In this document: positions 1 through 7,865 of the stretch, piece by piece
How the letters are laid out: each line of letters opens with the position of its first letter
How positions within the stretch are numbered: position 1 is the stretch's first letter
DNA from: Bacteroidota bacterium
GTDB lineage: Bacteria; Bacteroidota; Bacteroidia; Chitinophagales; Chitinophagaceae
DNA: 64,000 nt
Direction of reading: 5' to 3'
NCBI GenBank assembly: GCA_020161435.1
Contig: JAIUNV010000001.1
Coordinates: forward strand, 1-64,000
Program-made: the position numbers and the translations under genes
The notes under the pieces: model-generated
The model's database searches: none
Told to the model about the DNA's origin: nothing
What the model saw: only the letters and a program-made list of their open reading frames with translations

Positions 1-354
1 CTCTTTTTCATTTTTTGACAGTTTAAAATTAGACAGATACTCTAATTATTAACTGCCGAATTTTGGGTCCGCCTACACCATCTGCACTGCAGTTGGTGAA
101 AAAGGAAATACTCTTTTTAAAGCATGTGAAAGCCCGGAGGATGGTGTTGATGATTTGTCTGGTTGCAACACCGCTTTGCTGCATGACGAACGGTAACAAC
201 AGCGTACCTCATCTTATGCTGAATGCTTTGTACAGGAACGCCTCCCAGTCCAAATATGCAATTTCTTGTAAATCTGAAATCAGATGCTCCGCCTTTGCTG
301 GTGGCCCAACCAACAATGGCAAAATAATCTACCAGGCTTTGTATGCTTACGCTT
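1..354. other. Stretch with no assignable gene
   Basis: No gene could be supported. A plus-strand open frame at 63-383 starts only at TTG, has no family motif, has a cysteine- and asparagine-rich composition unlike its neighbours, and overlaps the toxin gene on the other strand. The first 60 bases are AT-rich. It may be the intergenic end of a gene outside the window or a decayed element. Confidence 0.4.
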
Positions 355-630
355 TCACAAAGGCCTCATGGCTGCATGCCTAACAGCTATAATAATGACG
401 TTGCCAGCTTCAATTTCATATACCAGCAAATACGGAAAGCCCTGCAACCTGTACCGCCTGAAGTGTTCATTGAGGGCAGTGTAGTGTTGCGGATGATGCT
501 GTAGCTTCACACAGGCTTCTTCAAATGCGCTGATAAATTTCCATCCCAATCCTTCTTGCTGCGTTTCGTACCATTGAAAAGCTTCTTGCAATTCATGAAA
601 AGCTTCTGCCTGTACTTGTAGGTTATACAT
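355..630 (-). CDS. RelE/ParE-family toxin of a type II toxin-antitoxin pair
   Basis: The 91-residue product has the size and layout of RelE/ParE-superfamily toxins. An N-terminal helical hairpin (ELQEAFQWYETQQEGLG, about residues 13-29) is followed by a beta-sheet half with the typical RxYRLQGFPYLLVYEI pattern around residues 59-74 and a short VRHAAMRP tail. ParE-like members poison gyrase and RelE-like members cut ribosomal mRNA; the sequence alone does not decide which applies here. It starts at ATG 630, ten bases after the antitoxin stop codon, so the two are almost certainly co-transcribed. Family call is confident, target is not. Confidence 0.82.
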   Translation of the reverse strand: MYNLQVQAEAFHELQEAFQWYETQQEGLGWKFISAFEEACVKLQHHPQHYTALNEHFRRYRLQGFPYLLVYEIEAGNVIIIAVRHAAMRPL

Positions 631-640
631 GCACCAAACC

Positions 641-877
641 TTAGTTTTCAGGTTTCAGTTTTTGCATTACTTCTTCTAAAGAGAATATAGCCGAAGCGCC
701 AGCCATTCTACTTTGGCGGCGGCGTTCAAATTCAGCCATATCTGTTGCAGAAAAACTGTGCTCTGCCTGCTTCATATCCGGATATTGACTGGCTATTTTA
801 TACAGCAATGCGAGCAAATCTTCATCTGCATTATTGATGTATAAGTGAAGTTGATTTCTGATTTCAGCAATGGACAT
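641..877 (-). CDS. Antitoxin partner of the RelE/ParE toxin
   Basis: A 78-residue, mostly helical, charged protein directly upstream of the toxin on the same strand, which is the usual antitoxin-first order. The N-terminal part (IAEIRNQLHLYINNADED) resembles small addiction-module antitoxins. The C-terminal arm (FERRRQSRMAGAS...EEVMQKLKPE) looks like the flexible toxin-wrapping tail. It probably neutralises the toxin by direct binding and may repress the pair. The role is inferred mainly from position, size and composition; no clear ribbon-helix-helix or HTH motif could be assigned. Confidence 0.72.
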   Translation of the reverse strand: MSIAEIRNQLHLYINNADEDLLALLYKIASQYPDMKQAEHSFSATDMAEFERRRQSRMAGASAIFSLEEVMQKLKPEN

Positions 878-954
878 ACCAAAAGTTTGAATGATGATAT
901 GAAGATAAAAAACTTTTCGCCTTTATTAGCCTATCAACCAACTATGGCAATGGT

Positions 955-998
955 TTACCCGCCTTTGTGCTCCTTATTTGCCTTCGTGCCTTGGTGGT
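955..998. repeat. Dispersed intergenic repeat of the CCAAGGCACGAAGG type
   Basis: Read on the minus strand this stretch gives ACCACCAAGGCACGAAGG followed by AGCACAAAGG. It is a relative of the ACCACAGAGG...CACAGAG repeats found at 50427 and around the GxxExxY gene at 62.8-63.3 kb. Such sequences are scattered through many Bacteroidota genomes. Nothing else is recognisable between the antitoxin and pheS. Confidence 0.5.
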
Positions 999-1062
999 TC
1001 AAATAAAAATCCAGTGCCCACCACCCGTGAACACTGGAACTTTCAAACTTGTCAAACTTGTA

Positions 1063-2088
1063 TTACGCTCCTGTAAACTGTCGTAAAAAACGCACATCGT
1101 TTTCGCTAAACAGGCGCAGGTCTTTTACCTGATACTTGAGCATGGTAATGCGTTCGATACCCATACCAAATGCAAAGCCGGTGTACTTGTTAGGATCGAT
1201 GCCACAATTTTGCAACACATTGGGATGCACCATACCGCAACCCAAAATTTCTACCCAACCGGTGTGCTTACACACGTTACAGCCCTTGCCACCACAAATG
1301 AGGCAGCTGATGTCCATTTCGGCACTGGGCTCGGTAAAGGGAAAATAGCTGGGGCGGAAACGCACTTTCACATCCTGCCCAAACATCTCTTTCACAAAGA
1401 AGTAGAGCGTTTGTTTCAGATCGGCAAAGCTCACGTTTTCGGCTACATACAATCCTTCTACCTGATGAAAAAAGCAGTGTGCTCTTGCGCTGATGGTTTC
1501 GTTGCGGTACACTTTGCCGGGCATAATCAGGCGGATGGGCAGCTTGCCTTTTTCCATTTCCCGAATTTGCACATTGCTGGTATGCGTACGCAGCAACCAC
1601 GCTGGGTCCTGGCTGATGTAGAACGTATCCTGCATGTCTCTGGCCGGGTGATCTTCGGGCAGGTTGAGGGCACCAAAGTTGTGCCAGTCGTCTTCAATTT
1701 CGGGGCCTTCTGCTACCGCAAAACCGAGCCGCTTGAAAATATCGACAATGCGGTTGCGAACGATGCTGATGGGATGGCGGCTACCCAGTGGCAACGGATC
1801 GCCGGGCAGGCTGATATCGTAATCGAAGCTAAACTCAGTATTGCTTTCCAGTGCTGCCTTCAGCGTTTCGTAGCGTTCTTCGGCGGCCAGTTTAAAGGCA
1901 TTCAATATTTGGCCAAACTCCCGCTTCTGTTCGTTGGGCACATTTTTCATTTCACCCATCAGGGTTTTTACCAACCCCTTGGTACCGAGGTATTGAATAC
2001 GGAATGCCTCCAGTGCTTCGGCGTTGGGCGCTTCGGCAGCGGCTATATCGGCCTGATGTTGCGCTATTTGTGTTACAATGTCTGTCAT
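1063..2088 (-). CDS. pheS: Phenylalanine--tRNA ligase alpha subunit
   Basis: A 341-residue class II aminoacyl-tRNA synthetase subunit that, with PheT, charges tRNA-Phe in the cytoplasm. An N-terminal coiled coil (residues 1-90) is followed by the catalytic core with the motif 2 region ([22 protein letters not shown]) and motif 3 near the C-terminus ([13 protein letters not shown]). A GxGCxxCxxTGW segment lies around residues 280-292, and the length is normal for the family. The open frame extends upstream to 2235. ATG 2088 is chosen because homologues begin near it and a perfect TATCTTTG -7 box lies only 10 bases upstream. pheT is not adjacent, as is usual in this phylum. Confidence 0.97.
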   Translation of the reverse strand: MTDIVTQIAQHQADIAAAEAPNAEALEAFRIQYLGTKGLVKTLMGEMKNVPNEQKREFGQILNAFKLAAEERYETLKAALESNTEFSFDYDISLPGDPLPLGSRHPISIVRNRIVDIFKRLGFAVAEGPEIEDDWHNFGALNLPEDHPARDMQDTFYISQDPAWLLRTHTSNVQIREMEKGKLPIRLIMPGKVYRNETISARAHCFFHQVEGLYVAENVSFADLKQTLYFFVKEMFGQDVKVRFRPSYFPFTEPSAEMDISCLICGGKGCNVCKHTGWVEILGCGMVHPNVLQNCGIDPNKYTGFAFGMGIERITMLKYQVKDLRLFSENDVRFLRQFTGA

Positions 2089-2097
2089 AGGTGGCGG

Positions 2098-2105
2098 CAA
2101 AGATA
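2098..2105 (-). promoter_or_regulatory. Bacteroidota -7 box of pheS
   Basis: Minus-strand TATCTTTG matches the Bacteroidota housekeeping sigma -7 consensus TAnnTTTG exactly, ten bases before ATG 2088. The 5' leader would be only a few bases long. No clear -33 TTTG was seen at the usual distance. Confidence 0.6.
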
Positions 2106-2277
2106 AGCGGTAGCTTACAGGGAATTGAGTTGAAGGAGTTGATTTGTTGATGAGGAGCGAATTGCCAGGACCACAGTAAGCCGATGATTTTGTGAACCTG
2201 CCAAACAGTGGTGCAAAAAAAATGGTTTGAGGCAAATATTACCTCAAACCATTTTGGTGTTTTGTCAGCAGTTACAA

Positions 2278-2937
2278 TTAACCCGGAATGCGGCTGATGT
2301 AGCTATTGAGTTTCTTGATTTGTTCTACCACGTCTTTGTTGGTAGGCTTTTGTTCTTTGGCTTTTCTATACATGTCTTTGGCGGCCCGCAGGCTACGCAT
2401 GTCGCCTTTATTCATGTATATCTGGCACATTTGCAGGTAGGCCATGGCAGCACCATCGGCATCAGGAATACCGGCACGGAGGGCGGCACGAATGTAGTTT
2501 TCGCCCTGCTTCAAATCGCCACGCTGCATGGCCAGCATGCCCAGCTGCAACTTGTTGGCACCTTCGGCTTCGGCCATGGGCATGCCCAGCTGTTCGCTGC
2601 GCTTCATGTGTTCTTCTGCACCTTTAAAATCCTGGCGCATCATGGCCATTTGTCCTTTCAGCGTATAGTAAGCACTGCGAATGGGCTTGTACAGCAGGTT
2701 GGGAAACCAAATCATGCCCAGCACTTTTTCAGCACCTTCCATATCGCCGGCCTCAATGTACTCCTGAATAAGGCGCATGGGACCAATGAAGAAGTGGCTG
2801 GCAATAGCAATTACCGCCAACAAATACAACACAAAAGATGGCCAGAAGCCGGAATACACATTGACGAAAATGGCCAGCGCCAAGGCTACCAAACCCAACC
2901 AAAACCGATACCGCAACAGCCAATTATAAAACTTCAT
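2278..2937 (-). CDS. Membrane-anchored TPR-like protein
   Basis: A 219-residue protein with two adjacent N-terminal membrane helices (about residues 10-27 and 33-52). A cytoplasmic alpha-helical part follows in which tetratricopeptide-like repeats can be seen (AYYTLKGQMAMMRQDFKGAEEH, KLQLGMLAMQRGDLKQGENYI, YLQMCQIYMNKGDMRSLRAA). TPR solenoids usually bind partner proteins, so a scaffolding role at the inner membrane is plausible. No specific partner or pathway can be named. It is transcribed from its own -7 box at 2964-2957. Confidence 0.75.
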   Translation of the reverse strand: MKFYNWLLRYRFWLGLVALALAIFVNVYSGFWPSFVLYLLAVIAIASHFFIGPMRLIQEYIEAGDMEGAEKVLGMIWFPNLLYKPIRSAYYTLKGQMAMMRQDFKGAEEHMKRSEQLGMPMAEAEGANKLQLGMLAMQRGDLKQGENYIRAALRAGIPDADGAAMAYLQMCQIYMNKGDMRSLRAAKDMYRKAKEQKPTNKDVVEQIKKLNSYISRIPG

Positions 2938-2956
2938 ATTTTTTCTTTTGGGGTGG

Positions 2957-2964
2957 CAAAGATA
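2957..2964 (-). promoter_or_regulatory. -7 box of the TPR membrane protein gene
   Basis: A perfect minus-strand TATCTTTG, 19 bases upstream of ATG 2937, matches TAnnTTTG. Confidence 0.55.
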
Positions 2965-2986
2965 ACAGGTTGCACCACTTGTGGGC

Positions 2987-3436
2987 TCAGTGCTGATCGT
3001 TTACTTCAATCCAGTAGCCGTCGGGGTCTTGCAGGTACACTTGCTTTACGCCATCGGGGCGCAGGGTATAGCGGTTTTTCTCTCCGGCCCAGTTTTCAAA
3101 AGCCATGCCTGCTTTTTGCAGTTTGGCAATGAATGCATCCACCGACGCTACTGAAAAACACAAGTGGCTTTCCTTGATGCTCACCGGAATTTTACTGCCC
3201 TGAATAAGATGTAAAGCCCCCTGTTCTGATATTATGAGCCATACATGCCTGCCATCATGAAAGGGCTCGGGAATGGTATCGAGCCCCAGCAGGTGCTGGT
3301 AAAAGGCGGCGCTTTTGCCCAAATCTTTTACCGTAAAAGCTATGTGGTTGAAGTGGGTGGGCTTATTGGCAGGCGTAATTTGCGCCGGCAATAACTGGCT
3401 GTAGAGCAAAGCACAGAGTAATAAAAAACGGTACAT
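2987..3436 (-). CDS. Exported VOC-superfamily (glyoxalase-like) protein
   Basis: A 149-residue protein with a signal peptide (LLLCALLYSQLLPAQ, cleavage near residue 19) followed by one vicinal-oxygen-chelate domain. The domain starts with FNHIAFTVKDLGKSAAFYQHLLGL and ends with VYLQDPDGYWIEVND. The His at the start of the fold and the Glu in the last strand are the usual metal ligands, so a metal-dependent enzyme acting in the periplasm is plausible. The substrate is unknown. Export is unusual for this mostly cytosolic family but is seen in Bacteroidota. Confidence 0.8.
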   Translation of the reverse strand: MYRFLLLCALLYSQLLPAQITPANKPTHFNHIAFTVKDLGKSAAFYQHLLGLDTIPEPFHDGRHVWLIISEQGALHLIQGSKIPVSIKESHLCFSVASVDAFIAKLQKAGMAFENWAGEKNRYTLRPDGVKQVYLQDPDGYWIEVNDQH

Positions 3437-3525
3437 ACAACAATTGGATTTGCAATGAAAGTAAGCCCAATGGCAGCAGTTTCTGCATTTCTATTAATTT
3501 CGCCGCAAGCTGTAAGGCTGTTACC

Positions 3526-3597
3526 GGCCCGGTAGTTCAATGGATAGAATAGGAGTTTCCTAAACTCTAGATACAAGTTCGATTCTTGTCCGGGCTA
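3526..3597 (+). tRNA. tRNA-Arg (anticodon CCU)
   Basis: The cloverleaf can be folded by eye. The acceptor stem is GGCCCGG with CCGGGCT, with one G-U pair at the first position. The D stem is GTTC/GAAT, the anticodon stem GGAGT/ACTCT around loop TTCCTAA (anticodon CCT in DNA), and the T stem ACAAG/CTTGT around TTCGATT, with discriminator A. CCA is not encoded. A strong hairpin and T-run follow directly. Confidence 0.92.
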
Positions 3598-3604
3598 CTG
3601 CAAT

Positions 3605-3640
3605 AAAAAACGCTATCGAATATTGGGTAGCGTTTTTTTT
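3605..3640. terminator. Rho-independent terminator after tRNA-Arg
   Basis: AAAAAACGCTA pairs with TAGCGTTTTTT, with an 8-base T-run on the plus strand and an A-run on the other side. It ends the tRNA transcript. By symmetry it could also end the DsbA-family gene transcript arriving on the minus strand (stop at 3697). Confidence 0.85.
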
Positions 3641-3696
3641 ATTCTTTCCAACCAATAAGGCAGTATGCGCTGTTGCCATTGCCGCCAAATTGGCGC

Positions 3697-4611
3697 TTAC
3701 TTCTTCCTCCACAAATGGCCATTCTTAGTTTCGATGATGTCGAGCTGGCCGTTAGTAGATAGCTCTTGCAACAAAGCTGTTGCTGCTTCTATTGGCGCAG
3801 CAGATAACTCGGCAAACTCTTTGGCCGTAAGCGAAGCAAACTTACTGAACAAGCTTTGCCAATCGGATGCATAGGGTTGCTTTTCGGCTGTTGGTTGCAG
3901 TTTGGATATCACATTTTCAAACACTGCATACGGCTTGTAGCCGTACACTTTTTCCTGGTTGCCATTGCTGTCTGCAAAAAACAAGGTGGGAAAACCCCGC
4001 ACCCCAAGTTGCTGTGCCAGCTGCAAGTCTTCGGCAAACAAGTTATTGGCTTCGCCATCGGCATCTTTTTGCAACTGCACTACATCCAATCCTGCATGCT
4101 GTGCTGCTTTATGTAAATGCTCCCATTTGCAAATATTTTTCTTTTGTAAAAACAGCATTTCCCGCATCACCCTAAGAAATACAACGGCCTTTTCTTTATG
4201 CTGCATTTGTGCCGCTTTAAAAGCAATAGAAGGCGGATAGGATGAAGACAAAGGATCTTCTAACCAAACATCACCATCAATAGGCATATTGTAGTAGGCA
4301 CTTACTTCATCCCAGTGATGTGCTACATCAGCCGGCTTGCTGATGCCACCACTGTTGTATTTCCAGTCGGGCAAGAGGCCGCCCATTTTGTAATCAATAT
4401 CAATGAGGTGGCCATACTCCAGTTTCAACTTGCGCAACTGTGGCTCTATGCCCCAGCAAGAAGAACAAATAGGATCGGTGAAATACAATACTTTGATGGT
4501 AGAAGGAGCTGTAGCAATCGTGCTATTATTTGTTGTATCATTTATTTCAGGCACAGCACACATGCCGGTTTCTATATCGCACAATAAAGGGTTGTTGTTT
4601 GTAGTGTCCAT
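3697..4611 (-). CDS. DsbA/FrnE-like thiol oxidoreductase (SpxH/YjbH-like)
   Basis: A 304-residue thioredoxin-fold protein with a C-S-S-C active site at residues 49-52 (FTDPICSSCWG) and a cis-Pro segment (GVRGFPTLFF) about 160 residues later. The helical insertion between them is typical of the DsbA family. The arrangement and TDPxCxxCWG signature resemble the SpxH/YjbH-FrnE branch, which is cytoplasmic; accordingly no signal peptide is seen. A 40-residue polar N-terminal extension and a C-terminal extension of about 70 residues are present. It lies 35 bases downstream of the DoxX gene, pointing to a redox-related operon controlled by the divergent HxlR gene. Confidence 0.8.
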   Translation of the reverse strand: MDTTNNNPLLCDIETGMCAVPEINDTTNNSTIATAPSTIKVLYFTDPICSSCWGIEPQLRKLKLEYGHLIDIDYKMGGLLPDWKYNSGGISKPADVAHHWDEVSAYYNMPIDGDVWLEDPLSSSYPPSIAFKAAQMQHKEKAVVFLRVMREMLFLQKKNICKWEHLHKAAQHAGLDVVQLQKDADGEANNLFAEDLQLAQQLGVRGFPTLFFADSNGNQEKVYGYKPYAVFENVISKLQPTAEKQPYASDWQSLFSKFASLTAKEFAELSAAPIEAATALLQELSTNGQLDIIETKNGHLWRKK

Positions 4612-4646
4612 ATCTGTGTTTGTTTATTGTAAAATGAGGATTTGTT

Positions 4647-5072
4647 TTATTTGCTCAGGCCTTTTTGCTGCAACAAATAATAGATAGAAAACTTTCCGCT
4701 TCCGGTAATCATCAGTACCAGATATACCAGCAGAAAATGCAACGACATTTCTTGTACTGCAAACGGGTCGGCAGCATGGATGTAAAAAGCAGCCACCAAC
4801 ATAGTAGCCGCCAACAGGGCAGAAGCAATTCTTGTACCCAGGCCTACCATTACCAGCAATGAACATATAACTTCGGTGAAGACAGTTAATATCAATGATA
4901 ACTGACTACTCATACCCATTACAGCCGGAAATTCTACTGGCGCTGATGAAAAAAGCTGCAACACTTTGGGCACACCATGGGTAAGCATGAGTGCAGCAAT
5001 GCCCACTCTGGCCAATAAAATACCGATGGCGGTTTGGTTGCTATCGGGCTGAACCTTAAATAGTTTTTTCAT
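4647..5072 (-). CDS. DoxX-family membrane protein
   Basis: A 141-residue protein with four predicted membrane helices. An N-terminal GILLARVGIAALMLTHGVPKV segment matches the first helix of DoxX proteins, and a conserved Glu lies in the TEVICSLLVMVGLGTR loop. DoxX proteins are linked to quinone- or thiosulfate-dependent respiration and, in actinobacteria, to a membrane oxidoreductase complex for thiol stress. It is the first gene of a probable operon with the DsbA-like gene and is divergent from the HxlR regulator. The family is clear; the substrate is not. Confidence 0.85.
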   Translation of the reverse strand: MKKLFKVQPDSNQTAIGILLARVGIAALMLTHGVPKVLQLFSSAPVEFPAVMGMSSQLSLILTVFTEVICSLLVMVGLGTRIASALLAATMLVAAFYIHAADPFAVQEMSLHFLLVYLVLMITGSGKFSIYYLLQQKGLSK

Positions 5073-5146
5073 TTTTTTAAAGATTGATTTGTAGTTATAA
5101 ATGCGTTTGAGGGTTTAAACTAACTGAGGAATCATTGTTTTATGAT

Positions 5147-5154
5147 TAGTTTTG
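5147..5154 (+). promoter_or_regulatory. -7 box of the HxlR regulator gene
   Basis: Plus-strand TAGTTTTG is a perfect TAnnTTTG and lies 75 bases upstream of ATG 5230. It is in the 157-base divergent region shared with the DoxX gene, where an HxlR protein would be expected to bind. Confidence 0.45.
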
Positions 5155-5229
5155 TAATGCAAAGTTTCGAAAGGCTACTGGTGGAAACAATTAGTCAGAA
5201 AAACTTGACTGGCTGAAATCAAAAAAAGA

Positions 5230-5517
5230 ATGGAAAACAGTTGCCCGGCAGAGGGTTTATTGAAAATGCTATCCGGCAAATGGAAGCCGCAAATCTTTCG
5301 CATGGCGGTGGATGGGCCGTTGCGTTTCAATGCACTCGTTAGGCAAATCAATGGCTCCAACAAACAGTCTATTGCTGTAGCCTTAAAAGAAATGGAAGAG
5401 CAGGGCTTGCTGGAAAAAACCACTGTCAGGCTCAAGCCATTGCACATCGAATACATGTTGTCAGCAAAAGGAAAAATGCTCATTCCTGTTTTTCATCAGT
5501 TGGAAAATTTGCTGTAA
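5230..5517 (+). CDS. HxlR-family winged-helix transcriptional regulator
   Basis: A 95-residue protein made almost entirely of one winged-helix DNA-binding domain. It has the family pattern: GKWKPQIFRMAVDGPLRFNALVRQI, then the recognition helix region NKQSIAVALKEMEEQGLL, then the wing LKPLHIEYMLSAKG. A Cys near the N-terminus (residue 5, in ENSCPAE) is in the position used for redox or aldehyde sensing in some HxlR proteins such as YodB and HypR. It is divergent from the DoxX and DsbA-like genes and probably controls them in response to thiol or electrophile stress. That last step is inference. Confidence 0.88.
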   Translation: MENSCPAEGLLKMLSGKWKPQIFRMAVDGPLRFNALVRQINGSNKQSIAVALKEMEEQGLLEKTTVRLKPLHIEYMLSAKGKMLIPVFHQLENLL

Positions 5518-5730
5518 CCGCCAACCCTTCCGTTCATTCATTAATGCAGGCTCCGTTGATGGCCGTGCTGATTTATTGAAAAGGATCTTTACTTCATTCG
5601 TTTTCCGCTGTAGCCTGCGGTGTTCCCTAACCTCTTTTCTACATCGGCCCGGCTAACCAATGTCATTCAAATCAAACCATGCTATACATAGCTTTACGGC
5701 AAGCAGCCCAACAGTTGCCAAAGCTTTTAT

Positions 5731-7728
5731 ATGACAGTTGTTTCAGATAAACCAAACATAGAGACTACAGAAAATCAATCTCCGGTTAGTTTGGCTGTGA
5801 AAAAAGAAATGATATTGGCCATTGCCTGCGGTATTTTTCTGATCGCAGGTTTCAGTCTCTCTTTTGTACAAGAGCTCAACCCGCTTGTATCCATACTGTG
5901 CTATATAGGCGCCTTTATTACCGGCGGTTTCTATACCAGCAAGCAGGCCATTCAAGACATCTTTAAAGGGCAATTTGAAATTGATTTTTTGATGATTGTG
6001 GCGGCGCTGGGTGCTGCAGCACTAGGCGAATGGGCCGAAGGTGCCCTCTTGCTGTTCTTGTTCAGCCTGGGCCATGCGCTGGAACATTTTGCGTTGGCCA
6101 AGGCAAAAAAATCAATTGAAGCCCTATCGGGATTGGCGCCAAAAACTGCCCTGGTACGGCAAGGCAATCTGCTACAAGAAATATCGATCGACGCTTTGCA
6201 AATTGGCGACGTGGTGGTGGTAAAACCCAACTCTAAAATTGCAGCAGATGGCATTGTGATTGTAGGTCACAGCAGTGTGAATCAGGCACCCATTACCGGC
6301 GAGAGCATGCCCGTTGATAAATCGCCAATGCCTCTGGAAAAAGTGACCAAAAAAGGAACAGAGAAAATTGCGGCTCAAAACAGTGTGTTTGCAGGCTCTA
6401 TCAATGGCAGCGGAAATATTGAAGTGTATGTGACCCGTGTAGCTGCCGACAGCACCATTTCACGACTCGTAAAACTGGTGAACGAAGCACAAACCCAAAA
6501 ATCTCCTACGCAACATTTCACCGACCGCATCGAAAAATATTATGTACCGGCAGTGCTGTTGTTGGTGACCCTTTTATTATTTGCTTTCCTCGTGATAGAT
6601 GAACCATTTAGCGCCAGCTTTTACAGAGCCATGGCTGTATTGGTAGGCGCAAGTCCGTGTGCACTCGCTATATCTACCCCCAGTGCTGTGTTGAGTGGCG
6701 TGGCCAGAGCAGCTTGGGGTGGCGTATTGGTAAAAGGCGGCAAACCCTTGGAAGACCTCGGTTCGCTTACTGCCATTGCTTTCGACAAAACCGGTACTCT
6801 CACCGAAGGCAAGCCAACACTCACAGGTATTTATGCATTCAATAACTGCAGCGAAGCGTCACTGCTGGAAATTATTGTAGCTGTAGAACAGCTAAGTGAT
6901 CACCCATTGGCTGCAGCCATTGTAAGAGATGGTAAAGAAAAGCTGAAAAAAGAAATTGCACCGGCTACATCGCTGCAGGCAATAGGCGGCAGAGGTGTAA
7001 AAGCCATCTATAACAACAAGCCGGTATTGATTGGCAACAAAGAACTTTTTACAGATAAAGGACAACACATTCCGGAAGACATTATCTCCAAAGCTGTATC
7101 GCTTGAAAGTGGAGGTAACACCACCATGCTGGTACAACTGGACAATGTATTTATTGGTATCATCGCCCTGATGGATGTAGCAAGACCGGAAGCTAAAGCG
7201 ACCATTGCACAACTGCGGCGGATCGGCATCCGCAAAATGATTATGCTGACCGGTGATAACCAACAGGTAGCCGAAGCCATTGCAAAAGAAATAGGGCTTA
7301 CCGATGCCTGGGGCAACCTGCTACCCGAGCAAAAATTGGCAGCCATTGAAAAACTGAAAGCCGCCGAACAAAAAATTGCTATGGTAGGCGATGGAGTAAA
7401 CGATGCCCCCGCCATGGCCAAAAGTACTGTAGGCATAGCTATGGGTGCAGCAGGCAGCGATGTAGCCCTCGAAACTGCAGATGTAGCGTTGATGGCCGAC
7501 AAGCTTACCAACCTTCCTTTTGTCATTGGCCTGAGCCGAAAAGCCCGGCAAATCATCAAACAAAATGTGGCCATCAGCCTGGGCATGGTGGTTTTGCTGA
7601 TACCGCTTACCATATTGGGTATTGCTAAAATAGGACCGGCAGTTGTTGGCCACGAAGGCTCTACCATCGTCGTTGTTTTTAATGCCTTACGATTACTGGT
7701 GTACAAGCAAAAAAACATCGGAGCGTAA
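5731..7728 (+). CDS. P1B-4-type heavy-metal exporting ATPase
   Basis: A 665-residue P-type ATPase of the inner membrane. Six membrane helices, the actuator motif TGES (about residue 187), the phosphorylation site DKTGT (about 351) and GDGVNDAP (about 553) are all visible. The metal-site signature is SPC in the fourth helix (GASPCALA, about 306), with HEGST near the end of the sixth (about 641). Together these define the P1B-4 subgroup, which exports Co2+, Fe2+ or Zn2+. There is no N-terminal heavy-metal-binding domain, also typical of that subgroup. It stands alone behind a 213-base spacer in which no regulator site was recognised. Confidence 0.93.
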   Translation: MTVVSDKPNIETTENQSPVSLAVKKEMILAIACGIFLIAGFSLSFVQELNPLVSILCYIGAFITGGFYTSKQAIQDIFKGQFEIDFLMIVAALGAAALGEWAEGALLLFLFSLGHALEHFALAKAKKSIEALSGLAPKTALVRQGNLLQEISIDALQIGDVVVVKPNSKIAADGIVIVGHSSVNQAPITGESMPVDKSPMPLEKVTKKGTEKIAAQNSVFAGSINGSGNIEVYVTRVAADSTISRLVKLVNEAQTQKSPTQHFTDRIEKYYVPAVLLLVTLLLFAFLVIDEPFSASFYRAMAVLVGASPCALAISTPSAVLSGVARAAWGGVLVKGGKPLEDLGSLTAIAFDKTGTLTEGKPTLTGIYAFNNCSEASLLEIIVAVEQLSDHPLAAAIVRDGKEKLKKEIAPATSLQAIGGRGVKAIYNNKPVLIGNKELFTDKGQHIPEDIISKAVSLESGGNTTMLVQLDNVFIGIIALMDVARPEAKATIAQLRRIGIRKMIMLTGDNQQVAEAIAKEIGLTDAWGNLLPEQKLAAIEKLKAAEQKIAMVGDGVNDAPAMAKSTVGIAMGAAGSDVALETADVALMADKLTNLPFVIGLSRKARQIIKQNVAISLGMVVLLIPLTILGIAKIGPAVVGHEGSTIVVVFNALRLLVYKQKNIGA

Positions 7729-7865
7729 TTGGCTTCATGCATGGCACTGAAGTACTGCGCTGCACAGTTGTGCAATTATTTTTTTATTGCCTCCAGTAGG
7801 AACCATTCACAAACATCAGGAACTTGCGGGCAGCATGTGTTTGCATTCGCCATGCACCAATTGGT

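Noticed and set aside
63..383. A 106-codon plus-strand open frame
   Set aside because: It starts at TTG, has no recognisable motif, and overlaps the well-supported toxin gene antisense.
1210..2106. A 298-codon plus-strand frame opposite pheS
   Set aside because: It is antisense to a conserved synthetase gene, with no domain and no promoter.
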